Shown here: positions 42,344-50,468 of the stretch, piece by piece | Numbering within the stretch: the stretch's first letter is position 1 | How the letters are laid out: every line of letters begins with the position of its first letter | Assembly (NCBI RefSeq): GCF_001613505.1 | Contig: NZ_BDCM01000006.1 | Span: 434,001-498,000 of the forward strand | Origin: Nocardia mikamii NBRC 108933 | GTDB taxonomy: Bacteria > Actinomycetota > Actinomycetes > Mycobacteriales > Mycobacteriaceae | Length of the DNA stretch: 64,000 nt | Direction of reading: 5' to 3' | Translations under genes and position numbers: made by a program | The notes under the pieces: model-generated | Databases searched by the model: none | What the model was told of the DNA's origin: nothing | Seen by the model: only the letters and a program-made list of their open reading frames with translations

Positions 42344-43801
42344 TCAGCCGATCTCGGCCAGCCCGGGCTCCCGCGGTGCGACTGCCCGCTCGGGCCGGGC
42401 CGAGCGCAACAGCAGCACGATGGCCAGGCCGAACACCATCCCGACTGCCGTCAGGGCGACGACCACCCGCTCCCCCTGTGCGGCAGCGGAATTCGTTGCC
42501 GCCCCGTTGTCCGTGCCGAGTTCGGCGATCACCGTGAAAATGGCCAGACCGATCGCATTTCCGATATTCAACGCCGTAGAGGCGATGCCGTTCGCGACAC
42601 CCTGCTCCGCACCCGGCGTTCCGGCCGCCGCGGCGATCCACATCGCCGTCCAGACGATGCCCTGGCCGACACCGGACACGATCAATCCGGGCACCAGAGC
42701 GCCGTACCCGGCCGAGGCATCGAATCCGATTGCCAGGACCACGGTTCCGACCGCACCGATACCGAATCCGATCAGCAGTGTGGTGCGAACGCCGAACCGG
42801 GTCGCCGCCCGTTCCCCAAGCTGGGTTCCGGTGGCGATGGCGACCGACGGGACCAGGAACGCGAGCCCGGTCTGCAGGGCGGTGTAGCCGTGCACAGTCT
42901 GCATGAGAACGGTCAGGAAGTACGGCAGCACACCGAAGGTCGCCATATAGATGAAGGTGACCGCCATACCGATGGTGAGGCTGCGATTGCGGAACAACCG
43001 GAACGGCATCAGCGGATCGGCACTGCGCGACTCGACCACCGCGAAGACCGCGAGCAGCAGTACCGCGAGAACCAGCGCGCCGACGACGAGCGGACTGCCC
43101 CAACCCAGTTCGGGGCCCTCGACGAGCGCGAACACCAGAATGGTCGAGCCGCCGGTGACGAGCAGCGCGCCGGGAAAATCGAACGACCGCCGCTCGGCGC
43201 CCGCCCGATCGCGCGGTATGACGCGCAGCGCGGCCAGCGCCACCACGGCGGTCAGCGGCACATTGACGAAAAAGACTGCGGGCCAACCGAAATTCTCGGT
43301 CAGCACGCCACCGAGCAGCGCGCCGATGGTCAGCCCGCTGGCACCCGCGCCGCCCCAGACCGCCAACGCCCGGTTCCGCTTCGGCCCCTCGGGAAACAGT
43401 GTGTTGATGAGCGAGAGCGTCGACGGAAGCAGCAACGCACCGCCGATGCCCTGAACCGCCCGGGCGATGATGATGACGACGGGACTACCCGCCAACCCGC
43501 CCGCGAGTGACGAGAGGCCGTAGAGCCAGAGCGCGAGCAGGAACATCCGGCGCCGCCCCAGCAGGTCGGCGGCGCGGCCGCCGAGCAGCAGGAATCCGCC
43601 AGCGAAGACGACGTAGGCGCTGACGACGAGCTGCTGGGTTTGCCCAGGAAAGCCCAAGTCGGAACCGATATCGGGAAGTGCGACGAAAACGATGTTGAGA
43701 TCGAGCGCGTAGATCGACTGCGCCAGCGCCAACAGCGCCAGAGTCCAGCCCAGCAGTGGGCCGGTCCGAGAAGTGGGGCTGGGCGAGGTGGGGGTGGGCA
43801 T
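42344..43801 (-). CDS. MFS multidrug transporter (EmrB/QacA, DHA2)
   Basis: A 485-residue protein with about 14 transmembrane segments. DHA2 hallmarks: LDLNIVFVALPDIG (motif D1, about 33-46), GGRAADLLGRRRMF (motif A, about 74-87), ARAVQGIGGALLLPSTLSLI (motif B/C region) and a proton-linked Arg. It probably exports a cationic or lipophilic drug by proton antiport. ATG with GAAAGG 6 nt upstream. Divergent from an ArsR-family regulator; the shared 145-base region holds operator-like repeats. Confidence 0.9.
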   Translation of the reverse strand: MPTPTSPSPTSRTGPLLGWTLALLALAQSIYALDLNIVFVALPDIGSDLGFPGQTQQLVVSAYVVFAGGFLLLGGRAADLLGRRRMFLLALWLYGLSSLAGGLAGSPVVIIIARAVQGIGGALLLPSTLSLINTLFPEGPKRNRALAVWGGAGASGLTIGALLGGVLTENFGWPAVFFVNVPLTAVVALAALRVIPRDRAGAERRSFDFPGALLVTGGSTILVFALVEGPELGWGSPLVVGALVLAVLLLAVFAVVESRSADPLMPFRLFRNRSLTIGMAVTFIYMATFGVLPYFLTVLMQTVHGYTALQTGLAFLVPSVAIATGTQLGERAATRFGVRTTLLIGFGIGAVGTVVLAIGFDASAGYGALVPGLIVSGVGQGIVWTAMWIAAAAGTPGAEQGVANGIASTALNIGNAIGLAIFTVIAELGTDNGAATNSAAAQGERVVVALTAVGMVFGLAIVLLLRSARPERAVAPREPGLAEIG

Positions 43802-43872
43802 GGGATGCCTTTCTGCCTGCGGATCGGAGCTGTCGAGGCGGGGCCCACGCCGTCGACTGTACGATATTTCAC

Positions 43873-43927
43873 GTACAGTCGAACTGTACTAATAATTACG
43901 TACGGTCTGTCAAGACTTCGTACGTAA
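43873..43927. promoter_or_regulatory. Operator-like repeats between MFS and ArsR genes
   Basis: GTACAGT-CGA-ACTGTAC (43873-43889) is a perfect 7-bp inverted repeat. TTACGTACG (43896-43904) and CGTACGTAA (43919-43927) are exact reverse complements of each other. The AT-rich patch contains several CGTAC cores. These suit a dimeric winged-helix repressor controlling both genes. Confidence 0.6.
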
Positions 43928-43946
43928 GTCGCAGTACTATCGGACT

Positions 43947-44276
43947 ATGGCTCTGAACCACCCCAGCCGCGATCGGATCCGCGTCGAGCAAGTCCTCGCC
44001 GCGCTCGGCCACCCGACCAGGCTCGGTGCTGTTCGAGTTCTCGACGGTGGCGGCGAATTCAATTGCACGAGCGTGCTGAACACCCTCGGCATCCACGCCA
44101 AATCCACGATGACCCACCACTGGCGAGTACTGCGGGAAGCGGGCGTCATCCGCCAAACCCCCTCCGGCCGCGAATATCTGGTGGAGTTGCGACGCACCGA
44201 CCTCGACACCCGCTACCCCGGCCTCCTGGACGCCGTACTCGCCGGTGCCCGCGACGACGGCCGGCTATCCGACTGA
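43947..44276 (+). CDS. ArsR-family winged-helix regulator
   Basis: A 109-residue regulator: VEQVLAALGHPTRLGAVRVLDGGG (helices 1-2), CTSVLNTLGIHAKSTMTHHWRVLREAGVIRQTPSG (recognition helix and wing, described by residues 39-73). A single Cys is present, so classic metal sensing is not obvious. TACTAT lies 7 nt before the ATG (leaderless). It is likely the repressor of the divergent MFS transporter. Confidence 0.85.
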   Translation: MALNHPSRDRIRVEQVLAALGHPTRLGAVRVLDGGGEFNCTSVLNTLGIHAKSTMTHHWRVLREAGVIRQTPSGREYLVELRRTDLDTRYPGLLDAVLAGARDDGRLSD

Positions 44277-44331
44277 CGGGTCGCCGAACCGCAGCGCCGG
44301 CCACCCGAGTCCCCCGGCCGGCAGAACGAGA

Positions 44332-44362
44332 ACGGGTGGCTGCCGAGACGGCAGCCACCCGT
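44332..44362. terminator. Bidirectional terminator between ArsR and Bax-inhibitor genes
   Basis: Arms ACGGGTGGCTGCCG (44332-44345) and CGGCAGCCACCCGT (44349-44362), perfect 14 bp with a 3-base loop, followed on the plus strand by ATTTC. Serves two convergent genes. Confidence 0.85.
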
Positions 44363-44379
44363 ATTTCAGATCGCGGAAA

Positions 44380-45231
44380 TCAGTCGTTCTGCAGATAACT
44401 CAGCAGGCGCAGGATCTCCAGGTACAGCCAGACCAGGGTGACGGTCAGGCCCAGGGCGACGCCCCACGCGGCCTTCTCCGGCGCACCGGCTCGGATCAGC
44501 TGGTCGGCGGCGTCGAAGTCGAGCAGGAAGCTGAAGGCCGCGATCGCGATGCAGACCAGGCTGAAGATGATCGCCACGGTGCCGCCGTCGCGCAGGCCGA
44601 AGCCGCCGGGGGTGAAGAAGGCCGCGATCAGGTTGCCCAGCATCAGCACGATCACGCCGATCATGGCGCCGACGAGCATGCGGGTGAAGCGCGGGGTGAC
44701 CCGGATGGCTCCGGTCTTGTAGACCACGAGCATGCCGAAGAACACACCGAAGGTGCCCAGGACGGCCTGGGCGATCAGGCCGCCACCGCCGACGCCACCG
44801 AATTCCACATTGGTGAACATGAACGACAGCGCGCCCAGGAAGAAGCCTTCGGCGGCCGCGTAGCTCAGCACGATGGCCTTGTTGTCCTGCTTGCGGCCGA
44901 AGGTGGCGACCATGACCAGCGCGAAGCCGACCAGGCCACCGACGATCACGAACAGCGGGGCCAGCGCGTGATTGGCCGCGGTCGCGCCGTAGGCGATGAT
45001 CGCGGCGACGGTGACCACGCCGAGGGTGATGCCGGTCTTGGTGACGACATCATCGATCGTCATCGGCCGGGTGGCCGGCGCCTGCTGATACGGCTGCTGG
45101 ACACCGTACGGGCTCTGCTGGCCGTACTGCGCGAACTGCCCGGCGCCCGCTGCCGCCGAACCGAATCCCGCGTATCCACCGCCCTGTTGTTGCGGCAAAT
45201 TTTTGAAGATCGGGTTACTTGTGGTGCGCAA
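44380..45231 (-). CDS. Bax inhibitor-1/YccA-family membrane protein (Rv1072 type)
   Basis: A 283-residue protein: a Gln/Gly/Tyr-rich cytosolic N-terminus (about 1-60, with QQGGGYAGFGSAAAG), then seven transmembrane helices of the BI-1 fold, which in bacteria can act as a pH-sensitive calcium leak channel. The paired Asp near the C-terminus (FLLDFDAADQ) match the conserved BI-1 site. TTG start: it gives the family N-terminus (LRTTSNPIFKN) and has AAAGG 9 nt upstream. No upstream ATG fits. Confidence 0.88.
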   Translation of the reverse strand: MRTTSNPIFKNLPQQQGGGYAGFGSAAAGAGQFAQYGQQSPYGVQQPYQQAPATRPMTIDDVVTKTGITLGVVTVAAIIAYGATAANHALAPLFVIVGGLVGFALVMVATFGRKQDNKAIVLSYAAAEGFFLGALSFMFTNVEFGGVGGGGLIAQAVLGTFGVFFGMLVVYKTGAIRVTPRFTRMLVGAMIGVIVLMLGNLIAAFFTPGGFGLRDGGTVAIIFSLVCIAIAAFSFLLDFDAADQLIRAGAPEKAAWGVALGLTVTLVWLYLEILRLLSYLQND

Positions 45232-45360
45232 GGTCCCGTGCCTTTCCGAAGTAGCGGTCCACGTCCGTCGTGTCCGTTCTGAGTATCCAACGATCCGCTC
45301 CGGGAGCAAGTTCCCGAACCGGACATCAATTCGGACATATCAGACTGTACTGCTCGTAAC

Positions 45361-46512
45361 CTACTCCCGCCGGGCGGTGTGCAAGCCGCATACGGACCGA
45401 GTCACGGTGAATTTGCGATTACGACTCACCACGTCGGTCGTGCCGACCAGGCGGTCCATGACGCCGCGATAGTTGAGGTGGCTGTTGTATACGGTCCACA
45501 GCTCTCCGCCCGGGCGCAGTACCCGCCCGGTTTCGGCGAACATCTTGATCGCCGAGCCGGTGTGCACGGCGGCGCCGACGTGGAAAGGGGGGTTGCACAG
45601 CACCAGGTCGGCGCTGTGGTCGCCCACCGCCGCCATCGCGTCGTCGCGGACGACGGCGACCCGGTCGCCGACCCCGTTCGCCGCGGCCGTGGCTCGGGCC
45701 GAGGCGACCGCCGCGGCCGACTGGTCGGTCCCGACCACGGTGATGTGCGGGCGCGCCTTGGCCAGGGCGGTGGCGAGGATGCCGGTGCCGCAACCGAGGT
45801 CGATCGCCTCCCGCGCGTCGGGCTTCATCCGATCGAGGTGTTCGAGCAGGAAGCGGGTGCCGATGTCGAGCCGCGCCCCGGAGAAGGCCGCTCCGTGCGC
45901 GACCACCTGCAAAGCGATGTCGTCCAGTTGCTCGCGCAGCGGGAACTGCGGGGTCCCCGGCATTTTCGGCCCGGTCGCCGTGATCGTCCGCGACTTCTGC
46001 CGGCCCCGGCTGGCCTGGACACCGGAAAAGTAGTCCGCCAACACGTCGTTCATCGCCGGTGTCAGATACTTGTCGCGGCCGCCGGCGATCACGGTCACCT
46101 GCGGATCGGCGTAACGGGCGACCGCTTCCGCGATTTCGGCGAGACCGGACAGCATCCGGGGTAATCGCAACAGGACGACGGTGACCCCGTCGAGCAGGTC
46201 CGGACCCAGATCGTGCGCGATATAGCGATCGGCCAGGTCGATGGCGCGGGCATTGTTGGCCAGCGCCTGCTCGCCGGTCAGCAGATCCTGGTGTACCCGG
46301 ATATCGCGCAGGTCGTGGGCGGCGGCCGCGCCGAGGGTCAGTGCGCCGTAGCAGTCGTCGATCACCGCTACCCGGCCCGGGCCGGCCGTCGCGAGCAGTT
46401 CCGCGGCGGTATCGAGGATCAGGCGATCGGCGGCATCGACGGCGTAGAGGTTCACTGCTTCCACATCCGGATAGCGCCGCAATCGGCTCAGTATGTCGTC
46501 GACCTCCAGCAT
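45361..46512 (-). CDS. RsmC/RlmG-type rRNA guanine-N2 methyltransferase
   Basis: A 383-residue protein with two class I methyltransferase domains. The N-terminal one (about 1-180) lacks the catalytic motif and is probably for RNA binding, as in RsmC/RlmG. The C-terminal one has the SAM-binding motif AIDLGCGTGILATALA (about 235-250), GTDQSAAAVASARA and the catalytic NPPFHVG (about 306). It likely methylates a guanine at N2 in 16S or 23S rRNA. The exact target cannot be told. Confidence 0.85.
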   Translation of the reverse strand: MLEVDDILSRLRRYPDVEAVNLYAVDAADRLILDTAAELLATAGPGRVAVIDDCYGALTLGAAAAHDLRDIRVHQDLLTGEQALANNARAIDLADRYIAHDLGPDLLDGVTVVLLRLPRMLSGLAEIAEAVARYADPQVTVIAGGRDKYLTPAMNDVLADYFSGVQASRGRQKSRTITATGPKMPGTPQFPLREQLDDIALQVVAHGAAFSGARLDIGTRFLLEHLDRMKPDAREAIDLGCGTGILATALAKARPHITVVGTDQSAAAVASARATAAANGVGDRVAVVRDDAMAAVGDHSADLVLCNPPFHVGAAVHTGSAIKMFAETGRVLRPGGELWTVYNSHLNYRGVMDRLVGTTDVVSRNRKFTVTRSVCGLHTARRE

Positions 46513-46584
46513 TCCTACAGTGTGCTAGACCGTTGCCGTGTCGTCACCACGGCCCCTGGCGCCCGACGGCATACCATCGGCCCC

Positions 46585-47175
46585 ATGCGTAACAGGCTGG
46601 CATTGACGGTGGTCGCCGGACTCGTACTGCTGGCGGGTTGCTCGGACGGCGGCTCGAATCAGACCGGCCGAACGCCGATGCCGCCCACGACCGGGGCCGT
46701 GACGGCGGCGCCCGAGCCGAGCCAGGCGCCGCCCTCGGGCACCTCACCGCAGCAGGCCACCCCGGCCCCCGACACCCGGCTCACCGTGACCGATGTGCGC
46801 ATCGGCCACCACGACGGTTTCGACCGGGTGGTGTACCAGTTCGGCGGCACCGGCGGGGCGCCCGGATGGACTGTGCGCTACACCGATCGCGCGGTACAGA
46901 ACGGCAGCGGCCGGCAACTGCAGATCGCCGGCACCTCCATTCTCGAGGTCCAGATCGTGGGCACCGCCTACCCGTGGGACAGCGGGGTGACGCCCTACAG
47001 CGGCCCGGACCCGGCCACCGATCCGAGCGCGCCGGGTATCGCCGGGGTCTACGGCGCCCAGGATTACGAGGGCACGACGCAATCGTTCATCGGCGTGAAC
47101 GCGGATCGGCCGCCGTTCTCGGTGACCGCGCTGTACCGGCCCGTACGGCTGGTGATCGACATCGCCACCGGGTGA
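46585..47175 (+). CDS. Lipoprotein with AMIN-like domain
   Basis: A 196-residue lipoprotein: LALTVVAGLVLLAGC gives a perfect lipobox (Cys19). A Pro/Thr/Ser-rich linker follows (about 25-60), then a beta domain (TRLTVTDVRIGHHDGFDRVVYQF and RPVRLVIDIA, residues about 64-194) of the type annotated AMIN-like in actinobacteria. It should lie on the outer face of the membrane, possibly binding peptidoglycan. TACCAT lies 8 nt before the ATG, a leaderless arrangement. Confidence 0.82.
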   Translation: MRNRLALTVVAGLVLLAGCSDGGSNQTGRTPMPPTTGAVTAAPEPSQAPPSGTSPQQATPAPDTRLTVTDVRIGHHDGFDRVVYQFGGTGGAPGWTVRYTDRAVQNGSGRQLQIAGTSILEVQIVGTAYPWDSGVTPYSGPDPATDPSAPGIAGVYGAQDYEGTTQSFIGVNADRPPFSVTALYRPVRLVIDIATG

Positions 47176-47228
47176 TCGCCGCCACCCATACCGCCCGGGG
47201 GTAGGTGATCCGTGCGTAGACTGGGGCC

Positions 47229-47774
47229 GTGCTCACAGTGGGTCGCCTCCGTCGCGCGCCCGGATTCGTCCGGGCGCTCGGTGTGCTGACCCTGCTGATC
47301 GGCGTCGCCGTCATGCACGCGGTGGTCTTCTCCACCGGGCACGCGATGGGCGCCGCCATCGAGCCGGCCGTGTCATCGCCTGCTGCCGTGAATACGCTTG
47401 CCGCCCCGGGCATTTCGCCGATCCCGCACGGCAGCCACTTATCGGCGGCCACAGCGTCCGGAGGAGTCGCGGCGGCGGCCGTCCGAAACGAGAAAGCCCC
47501 TTCCGCGGACCGATCGCAGGCCGCGCCGATGCGCACCCCCACGGTGGCCGACGGTTCCGACTGTGACGGCTGCACCACCCACGCCGGTATGCACGCCTGC
47601 GTTTTCGTGCTGGTGACCCTCGCGCTGGCCCTCGGGCCGGCGGTGATCGCCTGGCTCGGCGCCGATCGGATTCTCGGCGCCGCTCGCCTCGCGCGCCTCG
47701 GGCTGCGCCGCCGCACGCGACCACCTCCGTGGACCGTGCTCTCCCTGGCCGAATTGGCGATTCTGCGGATCTGA
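47229..47774 (+). CDS. DUF6153-like membrane protein
   Basis: A 181-residue protein with two hydrophobic segments (ALGVLTLLIGVAVMHAVVF, about 16-34; ACVFVLVTLALALGPAVIAWLG, about 123-144) and a long external loop containing His, Met and a DCDGCTTHAGMHAC motif just before the second helix. The Cys/His/Met cluster suggests metal binding, most likely copper. GTG start with TAGACT exactly 7 nt upstream. It is followed by a DUF305 protein, a frequent actinobacterial pair. Confidence 0.7.
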   Translation: MLTVGRLRRAPGFVRALGVLTLLIGVAVMHAVVFSTGHAMGAAIEPAVSSPAAVNTLAAPGISPIPHGSHLSAATASGGVAAAAVRNEKAPSADRSQAAPMRTPTVADGSDCDGCTTHAGMHACVFVLVTLALALGPAVIAWLGADRILGAARLARLGLRRRTRPPPWTVLSLAELAILRI

Positions 47775-47858
47775 CCGGTCCACCGGATCGGCGTGCGAAC
47801 GCGCGCGGATACCGGCCCGCCAGGTTTATCCCCATCGCAATTCCCCAGGAGCACACTC

Positions 47859-48500
47859 ATGTTCACTTCTCGTATCCGCATGCTGTCGACCGCCGCCCTC
47901 GCCGCTGCCGCCCTGATCGTCGCCGGTTGCGGCAGCGACGACTCCGGCAGTTCGAACACCTCCGCACCGGCCTCGTCGTCGCATTCGCCGATGGCCGATA
48001 TGCCCGGGATGAATCACACCGGCGCACCGTCCACCGCGACCCGCACCGATGCCAACGACGCCGACGTCAGCTTCCTGACGATGATGTACCCCCATCATGC
48101 GCAGGCGGTGGAGATGGCGAAGCTGGTCCCCGGCCGGTCGCAGAATCAGGAATTGATCACCCTCGCCGCGAACGTGGAGAAGGCGCAGGCCCCGGAGATG
48201 GAGCAGTTCGCCGCGCTGCTGCGCAGTTTCGGCAAGCCCGCGCCGCAGGCGACCATGAACCATCCGATGGACGGCGTGATGACGCCGGAGCAGATGACGC
48301 AGCTGCGGGACGCGTCCGGCGCCGACTTCGACCGGATGTGGCTGCAGATGATGATCGCGCACCATCAGGGTGCGGTCGATATGGCGAATACCGAGATCGC
48401 CGACGGCACGAACGCCGACGCGAAGGCGCTGGCGCACAACATCCTCACCGCGCAGCAGGCCGAAATTCAGCAGATGCGCGGGATGCTCGGGCAGAGCTGA
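47859..48500 (+). CDS. DUF305 lipoprotein (copper-associated type)
   Basis: A 213-residue lipoprotein. Signal and lipobox: TAALAAAALIVAGC (Cys about 24). The mature protein is a His/Met-rich four-helix DUF305 domain: MMYPHHAQAVEMAKLV (about 75-90) and MMIAHHQGAVDMANTEIADG (about 163-182), with further Met-x-x-Met segments. DUF305 proteins occur with copper-handling genes and probably chelate metal outside the cell. ATG has AGGAG 7 nt upstream. It follows the DUF6153 gene by 84 bases. Confidence 0.88.
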   Translation: MFTSRIRMLSTAALAAAALIVAGCGSDDSGSSNTSAPASSSHSPMADMPGMNHTGAPSTATRTDANDADVSFLTMMYPHHAQAVEMAKLVPGRSQNQELITLAANVEKAQAPEMEQFAALLRSFGKPAPQATMNHPMDGVMTPEQMTQLRDASGADFDRMWLQMMIAHHQGAVDMANTEIADGTNADAKALAHNILTAQQAEIQQMRGMLGQS

Positions 48501-48590
48501 TCGACCGCGGTCGCACCGTTGCGTGCACGGGCCGACCGGCTCGCACGGTGTCGACCGCGGCTCGCGCACGAGCCCGGAAACCACACGCAT

Positions 48591-48620
48591 GCGGGTGTGC
48601 CGGATATCCGGCACGCCCGC
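48591..48620 (+). terminator. Palindromic stem after the DUF305 gene
   Basis: Arms of 15 bases meeting at GATATC (48591-48605 and 48606-48620), one G-T mismatch. It lies between the DUF305 gene and the converging small membrane-protein gene, so may terminate both. Confidence 0.65.
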
Positions 48621-48633
48621 GTGGGTGGATCGG

Positions 48634-48927
48634 TCAGCTACCGATGACGGCGTTCATGATGGTGCCCGCACTGGTCGCGACACCACCGCCGATCATCGCG
48701 CCGGCCACCATCTTCGGCGACTCCAGCCCGCCGCCGCTCCACTTCTCCCAGGCGAAGCGGCCGCCGCCGTAGGTGATGGCGGTGACGCCGGACAGCAGGA
48801 CGAACCAGGTGAAGTAGCGGACCAGCTTCATCAGTTTGTCCGCGGCCGGCGGAGTTTCCGGCGTGGGGTTGCCGACCTGAGCCAGCACGGTGGTGTACAT
48901 ATCGTGTACGGCGAGAACCATGCTCAC
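48634..48927 (-). CDS. VirB2/TrbC-like small membrane protein
   Basis: A 97-residue protein with two transmembrane helices: FTWFVLLSGVTAITYGGGRFAW (about 41-62) and MVAGAMIGGGVATSAGTIMNAVIG (about 73-96), joined by a short polar loop WEKWSGGGLESPK. Two short helices with Gly-rich packing is the layout of TrbC/VirB2-type pilin subunits and of small proteins of actinobacterial conjugative elements. No other conjugation gene is nearby. GTG at 48927 (GAGAGG 9 nt upstream) or ATG 48921 may be used. Confidence 0.6.
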   Translation of the reverse strand: MSMVLAVHDMYTTVLAQVGNPTPETPPAADKLMKLVRYFTWFVLLSGVTAITYGGGRFAWEKWSGGGLESPKMVAGAMIGGGVATSAGTIMNAVIGS

Positions 48928-48947
48928 GTTCGTTGTCCTCTCGGATG

Positions 48948-48980
48948 CTGAGGTGATGCCGGTACTGAGGTGATGCCGGT
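48948..48980. repeat. 17-bp tandem repeat upstream of the small membrane protein
   Basis: CTGAGGTGATGCCGGT occurs twice, at 48948-48963 and 48965-48980, with period 17. It sits 20-50 bases before the start of the VirB2-like gene, in a position for promoter or operator spacing. Confidence 0.75.
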
Positions 48981-49121
48981 TGGAGCGCAGAGCATGCAGT
49001 GACAACTCGTCAAACAGAACCAATTGAACCGCACCGGCGCCTCGCCCGCAGCCGGACACACCGCATTCACGAAAGCGGCCACTACCTGCGGTTCCAGGTC
49101 AACTGACCGGTCCACCGGCGA

Positions 49122-50468
49122 TCATGCGCGTGACCGGGCGCTCTCGGCGATCGAAGCGTGCGGGGAGCGCGCCGCACCGGCATCGACACCGGCGCCGATG
49201 TCCTTCGGCGACGCACCCCGGATTCGGCGTCCGGTCAGCAGCCGCACACTCGAGGCGGCCAGCCGGAGGTGCCCCGCCAGCGCGCGCCGGGTCACCGCCA
49301 CCGACCACACCGTGCGTGTCCCGGGAGTCGTCGGCCGTCCGGCGAATCGGTCGGCGAGCCAGTCGATCATCACCGGGACGGCCAGGAATTCCAGCGGCAG
49401 ATGTGCGCTGAGCCGATCGCGCGGATAGCCGATATCCGCTCCCGCCGCTTCGTAGCGCCGCACGAGAGCGTCCACATCCTCGACGGCGATCACCTCGTCG
49501 TGGACGCCCTGCACGATCAGCATCGGCATGCGCGGCGCCCTGCGACCGGGCAGGATGTCGGCGAGTACCGCGCGCAATTCGGCGGTGTCCAGCAGGCCGG
49601 GCAGACCGCCCGCGGCGTAGCGCCCGGCATCACGGCGGGCGAGGCGGGCCAGCAGCGGAAGGGTCGCCGACACTTCGGCTTCGGCCAGCATCGCCAGATA
49701 GCGGGGCTGCAGGGCCGCCCGCAGCGCGGTATCCAGCTCCGGATAGCCCCGGCGCAGCCCCGCGGTGAAGACCATGGCGAATCCGGCGAACACCGTGCCG
49801 TTCAGGCGCTCGAACGCCGCTCCGGGGTCTCCCACCGGCGAGCCGGCCACGGCGCCGACGATATTCAGTTCGGGCGCATGGGTTTCCGCGAGTTCGGCCG
49901 CCCAGGCAGTGGCCAGGCCACCCCCGGAGTAGCCCCACAGGGCGATCGGCGTGCGCGAATTCAAGCCCAGCGGAACGAAATTCAGCGCCGCTCGGATGCC
50001 GTCCAGCGCGCGGTGCCCCGGCTCTCGCGCCACCCCGAATCTGCCCTCGGTACCACCGTGATCGGGCACCGACACCACCCAGCCCCGATCCAGCGCCGCC
50101 GCGATCAACGGCAGTTCGAGCTGCGGGATCGCGCCGATCGCGCGGACGCCGCGTCGCAGCGCGTAGGACGGAAAACACTGCGGTGCAACGGCATCGATCG
50201 CGCAGTGAAACGAGACCAGCGGCCGCCCGGGCGCGCAGTCGCGGGGCAGCAGCACCGTGGTGACCGCCGCCTCGGGCGTGCCGTTCAGATCGCTGGTGCG
50301 ATAGAGCAGCTGCCAGGCCGAAATCCGCAGCGGGACAATACCGAAGGCCGCCAGCTCCACCACCCGGCTGCGCAGGATGGCGCCCGCCGGCTGCGCTTCG
50401 AACCCTTCCGGCGCGCGATGGAAGGGATCGGCGTCCGGCCGCGGCGGCAGCGGCCGCCGGCCGCTCAC
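49122..50468 (-). CDS. Lipase (LIP/secretory lipase family)
   Basis: A 448-residue alpha/beta hydrolase of the triacylglycerol lipase LIP family: PLVSFHCAID (oxyanion region), nucleophile ALWGYSGGGLATAWAAEL (about 197-214), acid in VQGVHDEVIAVED (about 339) and His in LSAHLPLEFLAV. No clear signal peptide on the chosen start. The GTG at 50468 overlaps the stop of the secreted lipase upstream (GTGA), so both are one operon. Basic C-terminal tail after the catalytic domain. Divergent regulators lie upstream of the operon. Confidence 0.85.
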   Translation of the reverse strand: MSGRRPLPPRPDADPFHRAPEGFEAQPAGAILRSRVVELAAFGIVPLRISAWQLLYRTSDLNGTPEAAVTTVLLPRDCAPGRPLVSFHCAIDAVAPQCFPSYALRRGVRAIGAIPQLELPLIAAALDRGWVVSVPDHGGTEGRFGVAREPGHRALDGIRAALNFVPLGLNSRTPIALWGYSGGGLATAWAAELAETHAPELNIVGAVAGSPVGDPGAAFERLNGTVFAGFAMVFTAGLRRGYPELDTALRAALQPRYLAMLAEAEVSATLPLLARLARRDAGRYAAGGLPGLLDTAELRAVLADILPGRRAPRMPMLIVQGVHDEVIAVEDVDALVRRYEAAGADIGYPRDRLSAHLPLEFLAVPVMIDWLADRFAGRPTTPGTRTVWSVAVTRRALAGHLRLAASSVRLLTGRRIRGASPKDIGAGVDAGAARSPHASIAESARSRA

